A DNA stretch of 48,596 nucleotides from Azonexus hydrophilus (GTDB lineage Bacteria; Pseudomonadota; Gammaproteobacteria; Burkholderiales; Rhodocyclaceae), in assembly GCF_905120355.1 (NCBI RefSeq), contig NZ_CAJHOB010000019.1, positions 1-48,596 on the forward strand, written 5' to 3'. The stretch's first letter is position 1; every line of letters begins with the position of its first letter. Below are positions 26,958 to 35,993 of this stretch, in pieces. The translations under genes were made by a program, and so were the position numbers. The notes beneath the pieces were generated by a model. The model did not search any database. It was not told where the DNA came from and saw only the letters and a list, made by a program, of their open reading frames with translations.

Positions 26958-28292
26958 TCAGTCGAGTTTTTCCAGCTTGCGGTAAAGCGTTCGCGTACTG
27001 ACCCCCAGCTGGCGTGCCAGGCTGTCCATGTCACCCTGATGCTGCCGACGTACCCAGGCCAGATAGCGGTTTTCCACTTCATCCAGGGAAACGAGGCGAT
27101 CCAGGGCAAAGCCGTTACCGGGCAGGCAAGGCGCTGCGGCAGGCAGGGTATCGGCCATGGCCGTCAGATGCTCAAGCTCAATGCTGTTGCCGTCCGCCAG
27201 CAGCGAAGCTCGCTCAATCAGATTCCGCAACTCGCGGATGTTGCCGCGAAAACGCTGCTGCGTCAGCCAGACAAGCGCCGCCGGACTGAATGCCCGATTT
27301 TTCTTGCGATCGACCCGCCCGAGCAGCGAATTTGCCAGCAACGGAATGTCGCTGCTGCGTTCATGCAGCGCTGGCGTATGAATGGGGAAGGTATTGATGC
27401 GGAAATACAGATCACGGCGGAACGTCTCGGCTTCCACCATCGCCGCCAGATCCCGGTGTGTTGCTGAAATCAGGCGAAAATCCACCGGCAACCAGTCCAC
27501 TCCACCCACCCGCCGGTAAGTCCCGGTTTCCAGCAGACGCAGCAACTTGACTTGCAGATTCAGCGGCAACTCGCCAATTTCATCGAGAAACAGGGTGCCA
27601 CCGGATGCCGCCTCGACCAGCCCCTGCTTGCGGTGACTGGCCCCCGTAAAAGCGCCTTTCTCATACCCAAACAGCTCAGCTTCAAACAGGGTTTCCGTCA
27701 TGCCGGCGCAGTCCACCGCGACAAACGGACCATCGGCACGCGAACTGGCTTCGTGAATGGCAGTCGCCACCAGCTCCTTGCCTGTCCCGGTCTCCCCGAG
27801 CAGCAAGACCGCCGCATCCGCTGGCGCCACCCGCATCATCTTGTCCAGCATCGCCACGAATGCCGGCGAGCGCCCCACCAGCCCCCGCGCCGCCGCCTGG
27901 CTACTGGCTTGACGAACGATGCGCATGGTTTCGACAAAATAGGCAATCGCACCACTTTCATCGCGTACCGGTGAGGTTTCGACGATGACGTGCTCTTCCC
28001 CGGTCGGCGTGTGGTGCAGGTGCAGCACACGCTGTGGCTCCCCTGCTTCCAGGCTCATTTTGAGCGGGCAGGATTCCCCCGCCAGATCGCACGGCACATT
28101 GAAGCGATGCGACACCTCATAACAGGCCCGGCCGCTGATTTGCCGCCCACCGCCAAACTCGCGCACATACGCCGCATTGGCAGCAATTATGCGGTAATCG
28201 GCATTCATCACGATGCGCGGCTCGGGCAATCCATCGAGAAATGAAATGAGTTCCGCAAGAAAGTGCGATGTCAAAGTTGTCACCCCAGCCAA
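26958..28292 (-). CDS. Sigma-54-dependent activator with Cys-rich PAS domain
   Basis: About 440 aa; start uncertain (TTG 28292, GTG 28283, or TTG 28274 with GGGGTGA 6 nt upstream). PAS-like sensor (about 10-130) containing [21 protein letters not shown], three cysteines that could bind a metal, heme or sense redox. Then the AAA+ activator domain (140-375) with Walker A GETGTGKE, the sigma-54-contacting GAFTGA loop and Walker [16 protein letters not shown]-terminal Fis-type helix-turn-helix ([22 protein letters not shown]) ends it. Convergent with xerD and divergent from ccoG, whose upstream region has a sigma-54 promoter. Confidence 0.93.
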   Translation of the reverse strand: MAGVTTLTSHFLAELISFLDGLPEPRIVMNADYRIIAANAAYVREFGGGRQISGRACYEVSHRFNVPCDLAGESCPLKMSLEAGEPQRVLHLHHTPTGEEHVIVETSPVRDESGAIAYFVETMRIVRQASSQAAARGLVGRSPAFVAMLDKMMRVAPADAAVLLLGETGTGKELVATAIHEASSRADGPFVAVDCAGMTETLFEAELFGYEKGAFTGASHRKQGLVEAASGGTLFLDEIGELPLNLQVKLLRLLETGTYRRVGGVDWLPVDFRLISATHRDLAAMVEAETFRRDLYFRINTFPIHTPALHERSSDIPLLANSLLGRVDRKKNRAFSPAALVWLTQQRFRGNIRELRNLIERASLLADGNSIELEHLTAMADTLPAAAPCLPGNGFALDRLVSLDEVENRYLAWVRRQHQGDMDSLARQLGVSTRTLYRKLEKLD

Positions 28293-28584
28293 ATAAACGC
28301 GCCAATTCTGTCACGTTACACAAAACAAGCCAACAACACCCCTGCAAATAGAAGACAAGCCAATGATTCAATTCGAAAAAATATAAAAACAAAAGCTGGC
28401 ACGCTAATTGTTATTACTTCAACGGAACCCGGGAAACGCCTCCCACAGCTGACAGAGTTCCCCTGATTCAGTCAGCCGGCGGCGCCACCCAACCCGCTGC
28501 ATTCCCCCTTGGTTTGCCCCGCAGGCTTGCTTCATGCGACGGGATGGACGGTGCACTCGGGTTCCAGCATGCATCTTCAACGGA
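28293..28584. other. Intergenic region between the sigma-54 activator and ccoG
   Basis: 292 bp, A-rich at 28320-28400. It holds the sigma-54 promoter at 28397-28412 and a leader of about 160 nt before ccoG with a GGGAA/TTCCC inverted pair. I find no small gene with a ribosome site in it. Activator-binding sites are expected upstream of 28390 but none is certain. Confidence 0.6.
28397..28412 (+). promoter_or_regulatory. Sigma-54 (-24/-12) promoter
   Basis: TGGCACGCTAATTGTT matches the consensus TGGCAC-N5-TTGCW with one mismatch in the -12 half. It points at ccoG and lies about 105 bp upstream of the divergent sigma-54 activator gene, which is its natural regulator. Confidence 0.72.
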
Positions 28585-29991
28585 ATGGAAATGAACGCAG
28601 AACATAAAAACCCCAGGCAAGCCGCAGAAGTTTCTTTCTACGAAAAGCGCAAGAAAATTCACGCCAAGCGTGTGCGTGGATTCTTTGACAACTGGCGCGT
28701 CGCCCTGGTCATCATCACCCAGCTCATTTTCTATGGCACCCCCTGGCTGATGTGGAATGACCGCCAGGCCATCCTCTTTCACCTGGTCGAGCGCAAGTTC
28801 TATATCTTCGGCCTGGTCTTCTGGCCACAGGATGTGATCTACCTCGCCATCCTGCTCATCATTTCAGCCTACGCGCTGTTCCTGGTCACAGCAGTCGCCG
28901 GCCGCCTGTTCTGCGGCTATGCCTGTCCGCAGACGGTATACACCCAACTGTTCATGTGGATTGAAAACTGGATCGAAGGCGACCGCAATGCCCGTCTGAA
29001 ACTCGACAATGCCCCGATGAACGCACGCAAATTCCGCCTGCGCGCCAGCAAATTCCTCCTCTGGGGGGCACTGGCGCTATGGACGGGATTCACTCTGGTG
29101 GGTTATTTCACCCCCATGCACGAGTTGATCGACAACGTACTCAGCAACAACCTCGGCCCCTGGGAAACCGTGTGGATCTTCCTCTACGGTGGCTTCACCT
29201 TCCTCTTCGCCGGCTTCATGCGCGAACAGGTGTGCAAATACATGTGTCCGTATGCCCGCTTCCAAAGCGTCATGTTCGACCCGGACACCCTCATCATCAC
29301 CTACGACCCGGAGCGCGGCGAACCGCGCGGTGTGCGCAAGAAAAACACCGATGCGAGCGCGCTCGGCGACTGCGTGGCCTGCGAACAATGTGTCGTCGTC
29401 TGCCCGACCGGCATCGACATCCGCAACGGCTTGCAGTACGAATGCATTGGCTGCGCCGCCTGCATCGACGTCTGCGACCAGGTCATGGACAAGGTGGGTC
29501 TGCCCCGTGGCCTGATCCGCTACTCCACCGAGAATGCGATGCAACACAAGCTCGATCACAAGAGCGTGCTGTCACACATCATCCGGCCGCGTATCTTGGT
29601 CTATACAGCCATCCTCATCCTGATCACGCTGGTCGCCGGCTATTTCCTGGCGCATCGTATTCCGCTCAAGGTCGATGTCATCCGTGACCGTTCCGTACTG
29701 ACCCGCGAAGCCGATGATGGCAGCATTGAAAATGTATTCATGCTGCAGATCATGAACACTTCAGAAGAGGCGCAACGCTACAAGATCACGGTGGACGGCC
29801 TGAACGGCGCACGCATTGCCGGCGCCAGCGAAGTTGATGCTGATGCCGCCGGCCTAACCTCCTTCAACGTCGTGGTGGCAGCACCGCCCGATGCCGGCAA
29901 GCGTGGCTCGAATCCGATCCATTTCACCATTACCTCCGAACAGAACCCGGAGATCACCCTGCGGGAGAAAGCCTCTTTCCTCCTGCCCTGA
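28585..29991 (+). CDS. ccoG: Cytochrome c oxidase accessory protein CcoG
   Basis: 468 aa from ATG 28585 (ATG 28591 is possible). Inner-membrane iron-sulfur protein of the RdxA/FixG family, implicated in copper reduction during cbb3 oxidase maturation. Membrane helices lie near residues 35-60, 85-110, 155-175, 190-215 and 335-355. Cysteine motifs CGYACPQT and CKYMCPYARF are followed by two ferredoxin-type clusters, CVACEQCVVVCPTGIDI and CIGCAACIDVCDQ. A C-terminal periplasmic Ig-like FixG domain ends the protein. The cbb3 structural genes are not in this window, so it is separated from its usual cluster. Confidence 0.95.
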   Translation: MEMNAEHKNPRQAAEVSFYEKRKKIHAKRVRGFFDNWRVALVIITQLIFYGTPWLMWNDRQAILFHLVERKFYIFGLVFWPQDVIYLAILLIISAYALFLVTAVAGRLFCGYACPQTVYTQLFMWIENWIEGDRNARLKLDNAPMNARKFRLRASKFLLWGALALWTGFTLVGYFTPMHELIDNVLSNNLGPWETVWIFLYGGFTFLFAGFMREQVCKYMCPYARFQSVMFDPDTLIITYDPERGEPRGVRKKNTDASALGDCVACEQCVVVCPTGIDIRNGLQYECIGCAACIDVCDQVMDKVGLPRGLIRYSTENAMQHKLDHKSVLSHIIRPRILVYTAILILITLVAGYFLAHRIPLKVDVIRDRSVLTREADDGSIENVFMLQIMNTSEEAQRYKITVDGLNGARIAGASEVDADAAGLTSFNVVVAAPPDAGKRGSNPIHFTITSEQNPEITLREKASFLLP

Positions 29992-30015
29992 CGCCAAACA
30001 GGGCAGACTCCGCTT

Positions 30016-30045
30016 GGGCGGGCGCTGGTCGCCCGCCTTTTTTTG
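30016..30045 (+). terminator. Terminator after ccoG
   Basis: Stem GGCGGGCG / CGCCCGCC with loop CTGGT followed by seven to eight T. It lies 25 nt after the ccoG stop. Confidence 0.92.
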
Positions 30046-30053
30046 TCTACGCG

Positions 30054-30269
30054 TCAGGCACGCAACATGATTTGCGTGCCAGCAAATGCCACCTGCTGAC
30101 CTGGGCGCAGCTTGGCCCGCTTGCGGGTTTCCACCACACCATCGACACGGATCAGCCCAGCTTCCACCGCCGCATGCGCAGCCCCGCCGGAAGCACACAG
30201 CCCCAGCACCTTCAATAACTGGTCAAGCTGGATGTATTCACCGCTGACCACGAATTCATGCGCGGCCAT
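30054..30269 (-). CDS. S4-domain RNA-binding protein (YbcJ-like)
   Basis: 71 aa, a complete S4 domain: FVVSGEYIQLDQLLKVLGLCASGGAAHAAVEAGLIRVDGVVETRKRAKL with the typical GLIRVNGxxExRKRxKL core, ending in a short strand. It probably binds structured RNA; related YbcJ/RlbA proteins have no firm role. The start is 1 bp after the stop of the truncated ALDH-like gene, so the two are coupled. Confidence 0.9.
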   Translation of the reverse strand: MAAHEFVVSGEYIQLDQLLKVLGLCASGGAAHAAVEAGLIRVDGVVETRKRAKLRPGQQVAFAGTQIMLRA

Positions 30270-30270
30270 T

Positions 30271-30963
30271 TCAGTTCAGAACAACGAAATGTGTCGCATG
30301 ACGAGCGGCCAATTCGGCCACGGGCCCCCGCAAAACTTCCTCTCCCGCGAACAGCAGCGCATCGGCACCCGCCGTACACAAGCCTTCAATGGCGGGGCCA
30401 TCACCATGCAGAACATTGAGCACACCGGCAGGAAACTCGCAGCGGCTGGCCAGTTCACACAAGGCAAAGGCAGCAGACGGTGCTTTCGGGCTGGGCTTGA
30501 TGACCACGGTCGCCCCCGCCAGCAGCGCCGGCGCCACTTTGGCGGCAGCAAGGAGCGGCCGCTCGGCACCAACGACCAGGCCAAGAACCCCGGATTGCCC
30601 CAACTTGTCGGCGCGCAGCACCTGTACCGCCGCCACAACTTCAGCTTCGGCATCTGCCTGCGCCACACCACGATCTGCCATCAGCAATTTGGCAAAATGC
30701 CCGCTGTAGCCTTCCAGTGCGGTCGCCAGCTGGGCCAGCTTGTCCTGCCGGCCGCTCAGCCCCAGCCCTGTCCAGATCGCCGCCGCATCTCGGGCCGCGG
30801 CAAGCGCCTGGGCTGATTCCTCGGCGCCGCACAGTGGAACCCGATGCTGCGCCACACCGGTAACAGGGTTGACCACATCAAACAACTGGTTGCCCACGGT
30901 CAGACAGGCACGTCCGTTGATCCAGAGGGGAATGGCCAGCGGGCCGTCGTGTGCGAGTTCCAT
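30271..30963 (-). CDS. Half-length aldehyde-dehydrogenase-like protein
   Basis: 230 aa from ATG 30963. It matches only the N-terminal NAD-binding part of ALDHs: INGRACLTVGNQLFDVVNPVTG, a helix-rich body, VIKPSPKAPSAAFALCELA (cofactor site) and PAGVLNVLHGDG. It stops where the catalytic domain would begin; the general base Glu and the nucleophilic Cys are missing. There is no remnant of the other half downstream, where the S4 gene begins at once. The frame is open and well formed, so it may be a fixed truncated protein and not decay. Divergent from an IclR regulator. Confidence 0.75.
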   Translation of the reverse strand: MELAHDGPLAIPLWINGRACLTVGNQLFDVVNPVTGVAQHRVPLCGAEESAQALAAARDAAAIWTGLGLSGRQDKLAQLATALEGYSGHFAKLLMADRGVAQADAEAEVVAAVQVLRADKLGQSGVLGLVVGAERPLLAAAKVAPALLAGATVVIKPSPKAPSAAFALCELASRCEFPAGVLNVLHGDGPAIEGLCTAGADALLFAGEEVLRGPVAELAARHATHFVVLN

Positions 30964-31102
30964 TGTCTTGTCCTGTATGCCTGACAGCCCTTCCAGCCAG
31001 CCTTTCAGGCAGCGGAGGCAAGTTCGGCCTGTGGTAATATTGCAGCGCACAAAGTTGCGCAACCGACTATGCTACTCAAAGTCCCCGCATAAAGGAATCC
31101 TG

Positions 31103-31936
31103 TTGTCAGCCCACTTGTCAGCCCACGCCAAGGCAACCCCAGTGAAACCCGTAGCAAGCGCGAACAAGGGCAGCAAATCAGCCGGCTCGATCCAGGTGAT
31201 CGAACGCATGATGTCGTTGCTCGATGCACTCGCCGCCGTACCCGACACCGCCAGCCTGAAACAACTGGCCAGCGCCACCGACCTGCACCCCTCGACGGCC
31301 CACCGCATCCTCGCCGCCATGTGTCAGGCGCGCTTCGTCGAGCGTCAGGATGCCGGCGCCTACCGCCTGGGCATCCGCCTGCTGGAGTTGGGCAGCATCG
31401 TCAAATCGCGCATCAACCTGCGCGATGTCGCACTCCCTTTCATGCAGACTTTGCACGAAAAGATCGGCGAATCGATCAATCTGGGCATCCGTCACGAAGA
31501 TGAAATCGTCTACCTCGAACGCACCTCCTCCGGCCGTTCGCTGGTGCGCGTGGTGTACCTGGTCGGCGGGCGTGCCCCCCTGCATCTGACATCGCTCGGC
31601 AAACTATTCCTGGCCGCCGACGGCTTGCCCAAGGTCCGTGAATATGCCCGTCGCACCGGCCTGCCCGGGAAGACGCCGCACTCCCTGACTCAGCTTGATG
31701 CGCTGGAAAAGGCGCTGGACAAGATACGCCGGCACGGCATCGCTTACGACGACGAAGAAGCCGAGCTTGGCCTCAGATGCGTCGCCGCGCCGATTCATGA
31801 CGAAGAAGGCAACATCGTCGCCGCCCTGTCCGTTTCGGCCCCAACCGATCGCCACGACCCGACCTGGGCGACCGAGGTAAAACTCACGGCCAATGCCGTG
31901 TCGCAAGCGCTGGGCTTCCGCGGCCACAGCAAGTAA
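31103..31936 (+). CDS. IclR-family transcriptional regulator
   Basis: 277 aa from TTG 31103, chosen for AAAGGA 6 nt upstream; GTG 31142 is an alternative. Winged HTH at about residues 30-95 (SIQVIERMMSLLDALAAV...LKQLASATDLHPSTAHRILAAM), then the GAF-like IclR effector domain (GIRLLELGSIV, GRAPLHLTSLGKLFLA, DDEEAELGLRCVAAPI). An effector cannot be told from the sequence. It is divergent from the truncated ALDH-like gene and may control it; a TTGCGCAA palindrome at about 31053-31060 lies between them. Confidence 0.9.
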   Translation: MSAHLSAHAKATPVKPVASANKGSKSAGSIQVIERMMSLLDALAAVPDTASLKQLASATDLHPSTAHRILAAMCQARFVERQDAGAYRLGIRLLELGSIVKSRINLRDVALPFMQTLHEKIGESINLGIRHEDEIVYLERTSSGRSLVRVVYLVGGRAPLHLTSLGKLFLAADGLPKVREYARRTGLPGKTPHSLTQLDALEKALDKIRRHGIAYDDEEAELGLRCVAAPIHDEEGNIVAALSVSAPTDRHDPTWATEVKLTANAVSQALGFRGHSK

Positions 31937-31958
31937 AACGGGCTGCCGCAGCAGCCCG
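31935..31958 (-). terminator. Terminator between IclR gene and pbpG
   Basis: Perfect stem CGGGCTGC / GCAGCCCG, loop of 4. On the minus strand it is followed by TTTT, so it serves pbpG; on the plus strand the T-run is missing, though it may still weaken IclR read-through. Confidence 0.65.
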
Positions 31959-31981
31959 TAAACCTGTCGATGCCCCCGCGC

Positions 31982-33022
31982 TCAGACGGGGCGAGCCCCC
32001 TTCGTCAGCGAGGCACTTTCCATCCAGCGTTTGATGCGATTGGCGTCGCCCACCCGCGTCATCTTACCCTGCGAGTCGAGTAGAACAATGACCACCGGCT
32101 TGTCCGCAACCCAGGCCTGCATGACCAAACAGCGACCCGCTTCGGAAATATAGCCCGTCTTTGACACGCCGATCTGCCAGTTCTCGCTGCGAACCAAGGC
32201 ATTGGTATTGCCGAAATTCTGAATGCGGCCATTCAGTTCCACCTTGGCTTCAGCCGTGGTCGAGAACATGCGGATTTCGGGATAACGTGCAGCAGCCGTC
32301 ACCATGCGCGCCAGATCGTGCGCCGTCGAGACATTGTTGCTCGACAGACCGGTCGGCTCTTCAAAGCGACTGTCAAACATGCCCAGCGAACGTGCCTTGC
32401 GATTCATGGCCGCAACAAAAGCCGGCAAACCACCCGGATAATGCCGCCCCAGTGCATTGGCTGCGCGATTTTCCGACGACATCAAGGCCAACAGCATGGC
32501 GGTTTCCCGGGTCATGGTCGTGCCCACCGGCAAACGCGAACGGGTGCCCTTCAGATCATCAATATCGTCGTGGCTGATGCTGATGATTTCATTCAAATCG
32601 AGTCCGGCATCAAGAACGACCATGGCCGTCATCAATTTCGAAATCGAAGCAATCGGCAGCACCGCATCCGGCTGTTTTTCGACCAGCGCCTTGCCCGTCG
32701 TTTGATCAAGCACCAGCGCGGCCGAGGACTGAATGGCCAGATGGGCCGGATCATCACTCACCGCGACGTGGCGCACCGGATTGGCCGATTTTTGCGCAAC
32801 CTTTTTCTTGGTTGTTGTCCGGTTTGCTGTTTTCTTCTTGCCCGAAGAGGACTTGGCCGATTTTGTCGCCGGCTTCACCGCCTGTTTTTTGCCAGCCGTT
32901 TTCTTGGCAGCCGGCTTCACCGCACCTTTTTTTACTGCCGCCTCATTTTTGGCGGAAAACGCAGGCAACGGGCTTGCCATCATGGTACAGGCGGCCAGGA
33001 AGGCCAGAATTGTTCGCCGCAT
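31982..33022 (-). CDS. pbpG: D-Ala-D-Ala endopeptidase PbpG-like
   Basis: 346 aa from ATG 33022, with AGGAG 8 nt upstream. Signal peptide (1-23), then a Lys/Ala/Thr-rich low-complexity stretch (25-85) resembling histone H1 tails, then a serine peptidase S11 domain. Motifs: SxxK in ASISKLMT, SxN in SSENRA, KTG in SKTGYI. The enzyme would trim or cut peptidoglycan cross-links in the periplasm (low-molecular-mass PBP7/8 type). The basic linker could bind acidic wall or surface polymers. A single transcription unit, convergent with the IclR gene. Confidence 0.92.
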   Translation of the reverse strand: MRRTILAFLAACTMMASPLPAFSAKNEAAVKKGAVKPAAKKTAGKKQAVKPATKSAKSSSGKKKTANRTTTKKKVAQKSANPVRHVAVSDDPAHLAIQSSAALVLDQTTGKALVEKQPDAVLPIASISKLMTAMVVLDAGLDLNEIISISHDDIDDLKGTRSRLPVGTTMTRETAMLLALMSSENRAANALGRHYPGGLPAFVAAMNRKARSLGMFDSRFEEPTGLSSNNVSTAHDLARMVTAAARYPEIRMFSTTAEAKVELNGRIQNFGNTNALVRSENWQIGVSKTGYISEAGRCLVMQAWVADKPVVIVLLDSQGKMTRVGDANRIKRWMESASLTKGARPV

Positions 33023-33140
33023 GGTGTGCTCCTGAAATCTGCGCCAAATTTTAACGAAGTTTACTCTTTGACGCAGATATTTCAATCAAACCATGGCGAT
33101 AGAAACATTTATTGATGTCTTTTCTCAGAAATTCCAGCAC

Positions 33141-35420
33141 TTAGCCGGCATCCACCACCGTCAGGGCCGTCATGTTGACGATGCGCCGGACCGTCGCCGT
33201 CGGGGTCAGGATGTTCACCGGCTGCGCTGCACCGAGCAGGATGGGGCCCACGGTGAGGTTATCGCCAGCAGCCACCTTCAAAAGGTTGAATGAGATATTG
33301 GCGGCGTCGAGCGTCGGCATCACCAGCAGGTTGGCCTGGCCTTTCAGGCGGGAATTGGGAAAGGCCGCCTGGCGAATTTCTTCGTCCAACGCCGCATCCC
33401 CATGCATCTCGCCTTCCACTTCCAGCTCTGGCGCGCGGGCGCTGAGGGCCGCCAGCGTCGCCCGCATTTTTGCTGCGGTCGGTGTATTGGCGGTCCCAAA
33501 GGTGGAGTGCGAAAGCAGCGCCACTTTTGGCGTGATGCCGAAATTGCGAATTTTTTCCGCCGCCATCAAGGTCATGTCAGCCAACTCATCGGCGGTGGGG
33601 TCATAGTTGATGTAGGTATCGCCGATGAAGACGGTGCGCCCTGGCAGCATCAGCAGATTCATTGCGTAGAAATGATCCACCGCTGCGCTGGTGCCGATGA
33701 CATTCTGCACGTATTCACGGTGTGTTTCGTGCCGCCCGAATGTGCCACAAACCAGACCATCCGCATAGCCGAGACGCACCATCAGCGAGCCATAGAGCGT
33801 GTTGCGGCGACGCACTTCACGGCGGGCAAAATCAGGCGATACCCCTTTGCGTTCCATGAGGCGGTGGTAAGTCGTCCAGAACTCTTCGTAATGGGCATCG
33901 AAAAACTCGCAGTTTTCCGAATGCACCACTTCAAAATCGACACCTTCGCGAATGCGCAGACCGGCCATCTCGATCCGGCGAGCTATTTCGGCATGCCGCC
34001 CGATCAGGATCGGCTGGGCGATCCCCTCGTCGCGGATAACCTGCACCGCGCGCAACACCCGCTCGTCCTCGCCTTCGGCAAAGACGATGCGCTTGGGCGA
34101 CATCCGGGCCTGGGCAAAAACCGGCTTCATGATGAGGCCGGAGTGGTAAACGAATTCATTCAAGCTTTGCAGGTAAGCATCCCAATCGGTGATCGGGCGC
34201 GTGGCCACGCCGGAATCCATGGCTGCTTTGGCAACGGCTGGCGCAATCTTGACAATCAGGCGGGGATCAAATGGCTTGGGAATCAGGTATTCCGGACCAA
34301 AACCGGAAATCCGTTCACCATAAACGGAGGCCGCCATGTCCGGCTGTTCGGCGCGGGCCAGTTCGGCAATCGCCTTGACCGAGGCCATTTTCATCTCGCC
34401 GGTAATCGTCGTTGCACCGACATCGAGCGCGCCACGGAAAATATAAGGGAAGCACAGAACGTTGTTCACCTGATTCGGGTAATCGGAACGCCCGGTGCAG
34501 ATAATTGCGTCGTCACGCACCGCCTTCACTTCTTCCGGCAGGATTTCCGGCCGTGGATTGGCCAGTGCCATGATCAGCGGCCGCGCCGCCATCTTTTGCA
34601 CCATCTCGGGCTTCAGCACACCACCGGCAGACAACCCGAGAAACACGTCAGCACCGGCGATGACTTCGCCCAGGCTGCGCATCTCGCTGGCCTTGGCATA
34701 GCGCGCCTTGATCTCATCCATTTCTTCCACCCGGCCTTGATAGACCAGACCATGAATGTCGGTGACCCAGATGTTTTCCACCGGCGCTCCCAGCAGCACC
34801 AGCAGGTCAAGGCAGGCGAGTGCCGCCGCCCCCGCGCCGGAAGCCACAATCTTCACTTTGGACAGATCCTTGCCGATCAGGTGCAGGCCGTTGAGGATGG
34901 CTGCGCCGACAACGATTGCCGTTCCATGCTGGTCGTCGTGGAAGACCGGAATCTTCATCCGCTCGCGCAGCTTCTGCTCGATGTAGAAGCACTCGGGCGC
35001 CTTGATGTCTTCCAGATTGATACCGCCGAACGTTGGCTCCAGCGAGGCGATGGCTTCGATCAGCTTGTCCGGATCGCGCTGTTCAATCTCCAGATCGAAC
35101 ACATCGATGTTGGCAAATTTCTTGAACAAGACCCCCTTGCCTTCCATCACCGGCTTCGCCGCCAGCGGCCCGATTGCCCCCAGGCCCAGCACCGCCGTGC
35201 CATTGGTGATGACTCCGACGAGATTGGCGCGCGCCGTCAGCTGACTGACCGCAGCGGGATCATTGACGATTTCCTCGCAGGCAAACGCCACCCCCGGAGA
35301 GTACGCCATGGACAGGTCATACTGATTGGTCAGCTGTTTGATGGGCGTGACCGCAATTTTTCCCGGCTTGGGATGACGGTGGTAGTGCAGAGCGGCTTCG
35401 CGCAATTGTCGGGGGTCCAT
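33141..35420 (-). CDS. maeB: NADP-dependent malic enzyme (MaeB type)
   Basis: 759 aa from ATG 35420, with GGAG 5 nt upstream; the open frame reaches 35438. Decarboxylates malate to pyruvate, making NADPH. N-terminal malic enzyme part (1-430) with [23 protein letters not shown] and the dinucleotide-binding [11 protein letters not shown]. The C-terminal part (about 430-759) is a phosphotransacetylase-like domain, usual for MaeB, which probably binds acetyl-CoA as a regulator rather than acting catalytically. Length is normal. Long antisense frames are shadows. Confidence 0.96.
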   Translation of the reverse strand: MDPRQLREAALHYHRHPKPGKIAVTPIKQLTNQYDLSMAYSPGVAFACEEIVNDPAAVSQLTARANLVGVITNGTAVLGLGAIGPLAAKPVMEGKGVLFKKFANIDVFDLEIEQRDPDKLIEAIASLEPTFGGINLEDIKAPECFYIEQKLRERMKIPVFHDDQHGTAIVVGAAILNGLHLIGKDLSKVKIVASGAGAAALACLDLLVLLGAPVENIWVTDIHGLVYQGRVEEMDEIKARYAKASEMRSLGEVIAGADVFLGLSAGGVLKPEMVQKMAARPLIMALANPRPEILPEEVKAVRDDAIICTGRSDYPNQVNNVLCFPYIFRGALDVGATTITGEMKMASVKAIAELARAEQPDMAASVYGERISGFGPEYLIPKPFDPRLIVKIAPAVAKAAMDSGVATRPITDWDAYLQSLNEFVYHSGLIMKPVFAQARMSPKRIVFAEGEDERVLRAVQVIRDEGIAQPILIGRHAEIARRIEMAGLRIREGVDFEVVHSENCEFFDAHYEEFWTTYHRLMERKGVSPDFARREVRRRNTLYGSLMVRLGYADGLVCGTFGRHETHREYVQNVIGTSAAVDHFYAMNLLMLPGRTVFIGDTYINYDPTADELADMTLMAAEKIRNFGITPKVALLSHSTFGTANTPTAAKMRATLAALSARAPELEVEGEMHGDAALDEEIRQAAFPNSRLKGQANLLVMPTLDAANISFNLLKVAAGDNLTVGPILLGAAQPVNILTPTATVRRIVNMTALTVVDAG

Positions 35421-35510
35421 GGCATCTCCGTTTCGCAATATGAAAGCGAGTTTTGATTAGCGGTAAATCATAACAGGAATACACCGCCCGGTCAGCCGCC
35501 AGCTAGCGCT

Positions 35511-35993
35511 TCAGCCCCCGATGACCAGCACCACCCGGCGATTTTGCGCCTTGCCGCTCTCGCTGCGATTATCCGCGACAGGAAACTCGCTCCCCAAACC
35601 ACGCACCCGGATCTGATCGGGCTTCATGCCCGCCGCCCGCATCCGCTCGGCCACAGCTTCCGCTCGCCGTTGCGACAGCTGCTGATTCTGGCTGCGCGAA
35701 CCAGTGGCATCGGTATGCCCATCGACACGCACTGCCGTGATCCCCGCCTGCATCAACTGGTGCGTGATGCGATACACCGTCTGCTTTGCCTCTTCCGTCA
35801 ATTCTGCTTCGTTGCTGCCGAAGAGCAGTTTGTCGGAAGCGCTGAACACCCAGTCATCGGCGTCCTGCACGAACCCCACCTCCTTCAGGGCCGCCACCTG
35901 CTGCTCGGTGAGATTACCCACTTTTCCCGGCACCGACTGACAGGCTGCCAGACACAGCAGCACCAGGCCCAGCAGTACGTTGAGCTTACTCAT
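35511..35993 (-). CDS. yfiB: OmpA-like lipoprotein YfiB
   Basis: 160 aa from ATG 35993, with GGGGGAG 6 nt upstream. Signal peptide with lipobox LAAC (Cys near 18), short linker, then an OmpA peptidoglycan-binding domain (about 55-160) with VDGHTDATGSRSQNQQLSQRRAEAV and NRRVVLVIGG. In the YfiBNR system this outer-membrane protein sequesters YfiR and so activates YfiN. It overlaps the end of yfiN by 8 bp and is the third gene of yfiR-yfiN-yfiB. Confidence 0.88.
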   Translation of the reverse strand: MSKLNVLLGLVLLCLAACQSVPGKVGNLTEQQVAALKEVGFVQDADDWVFSASDKLLFGSNEAELTEEAKQTVYRITHQLMQAGITAVRVDGHTDATGSRSQNQQLSQRRAEAVAERMRAAGMKPDQIRVRGLGSEFPVADNRSESGKAQNRRVVLVIGG

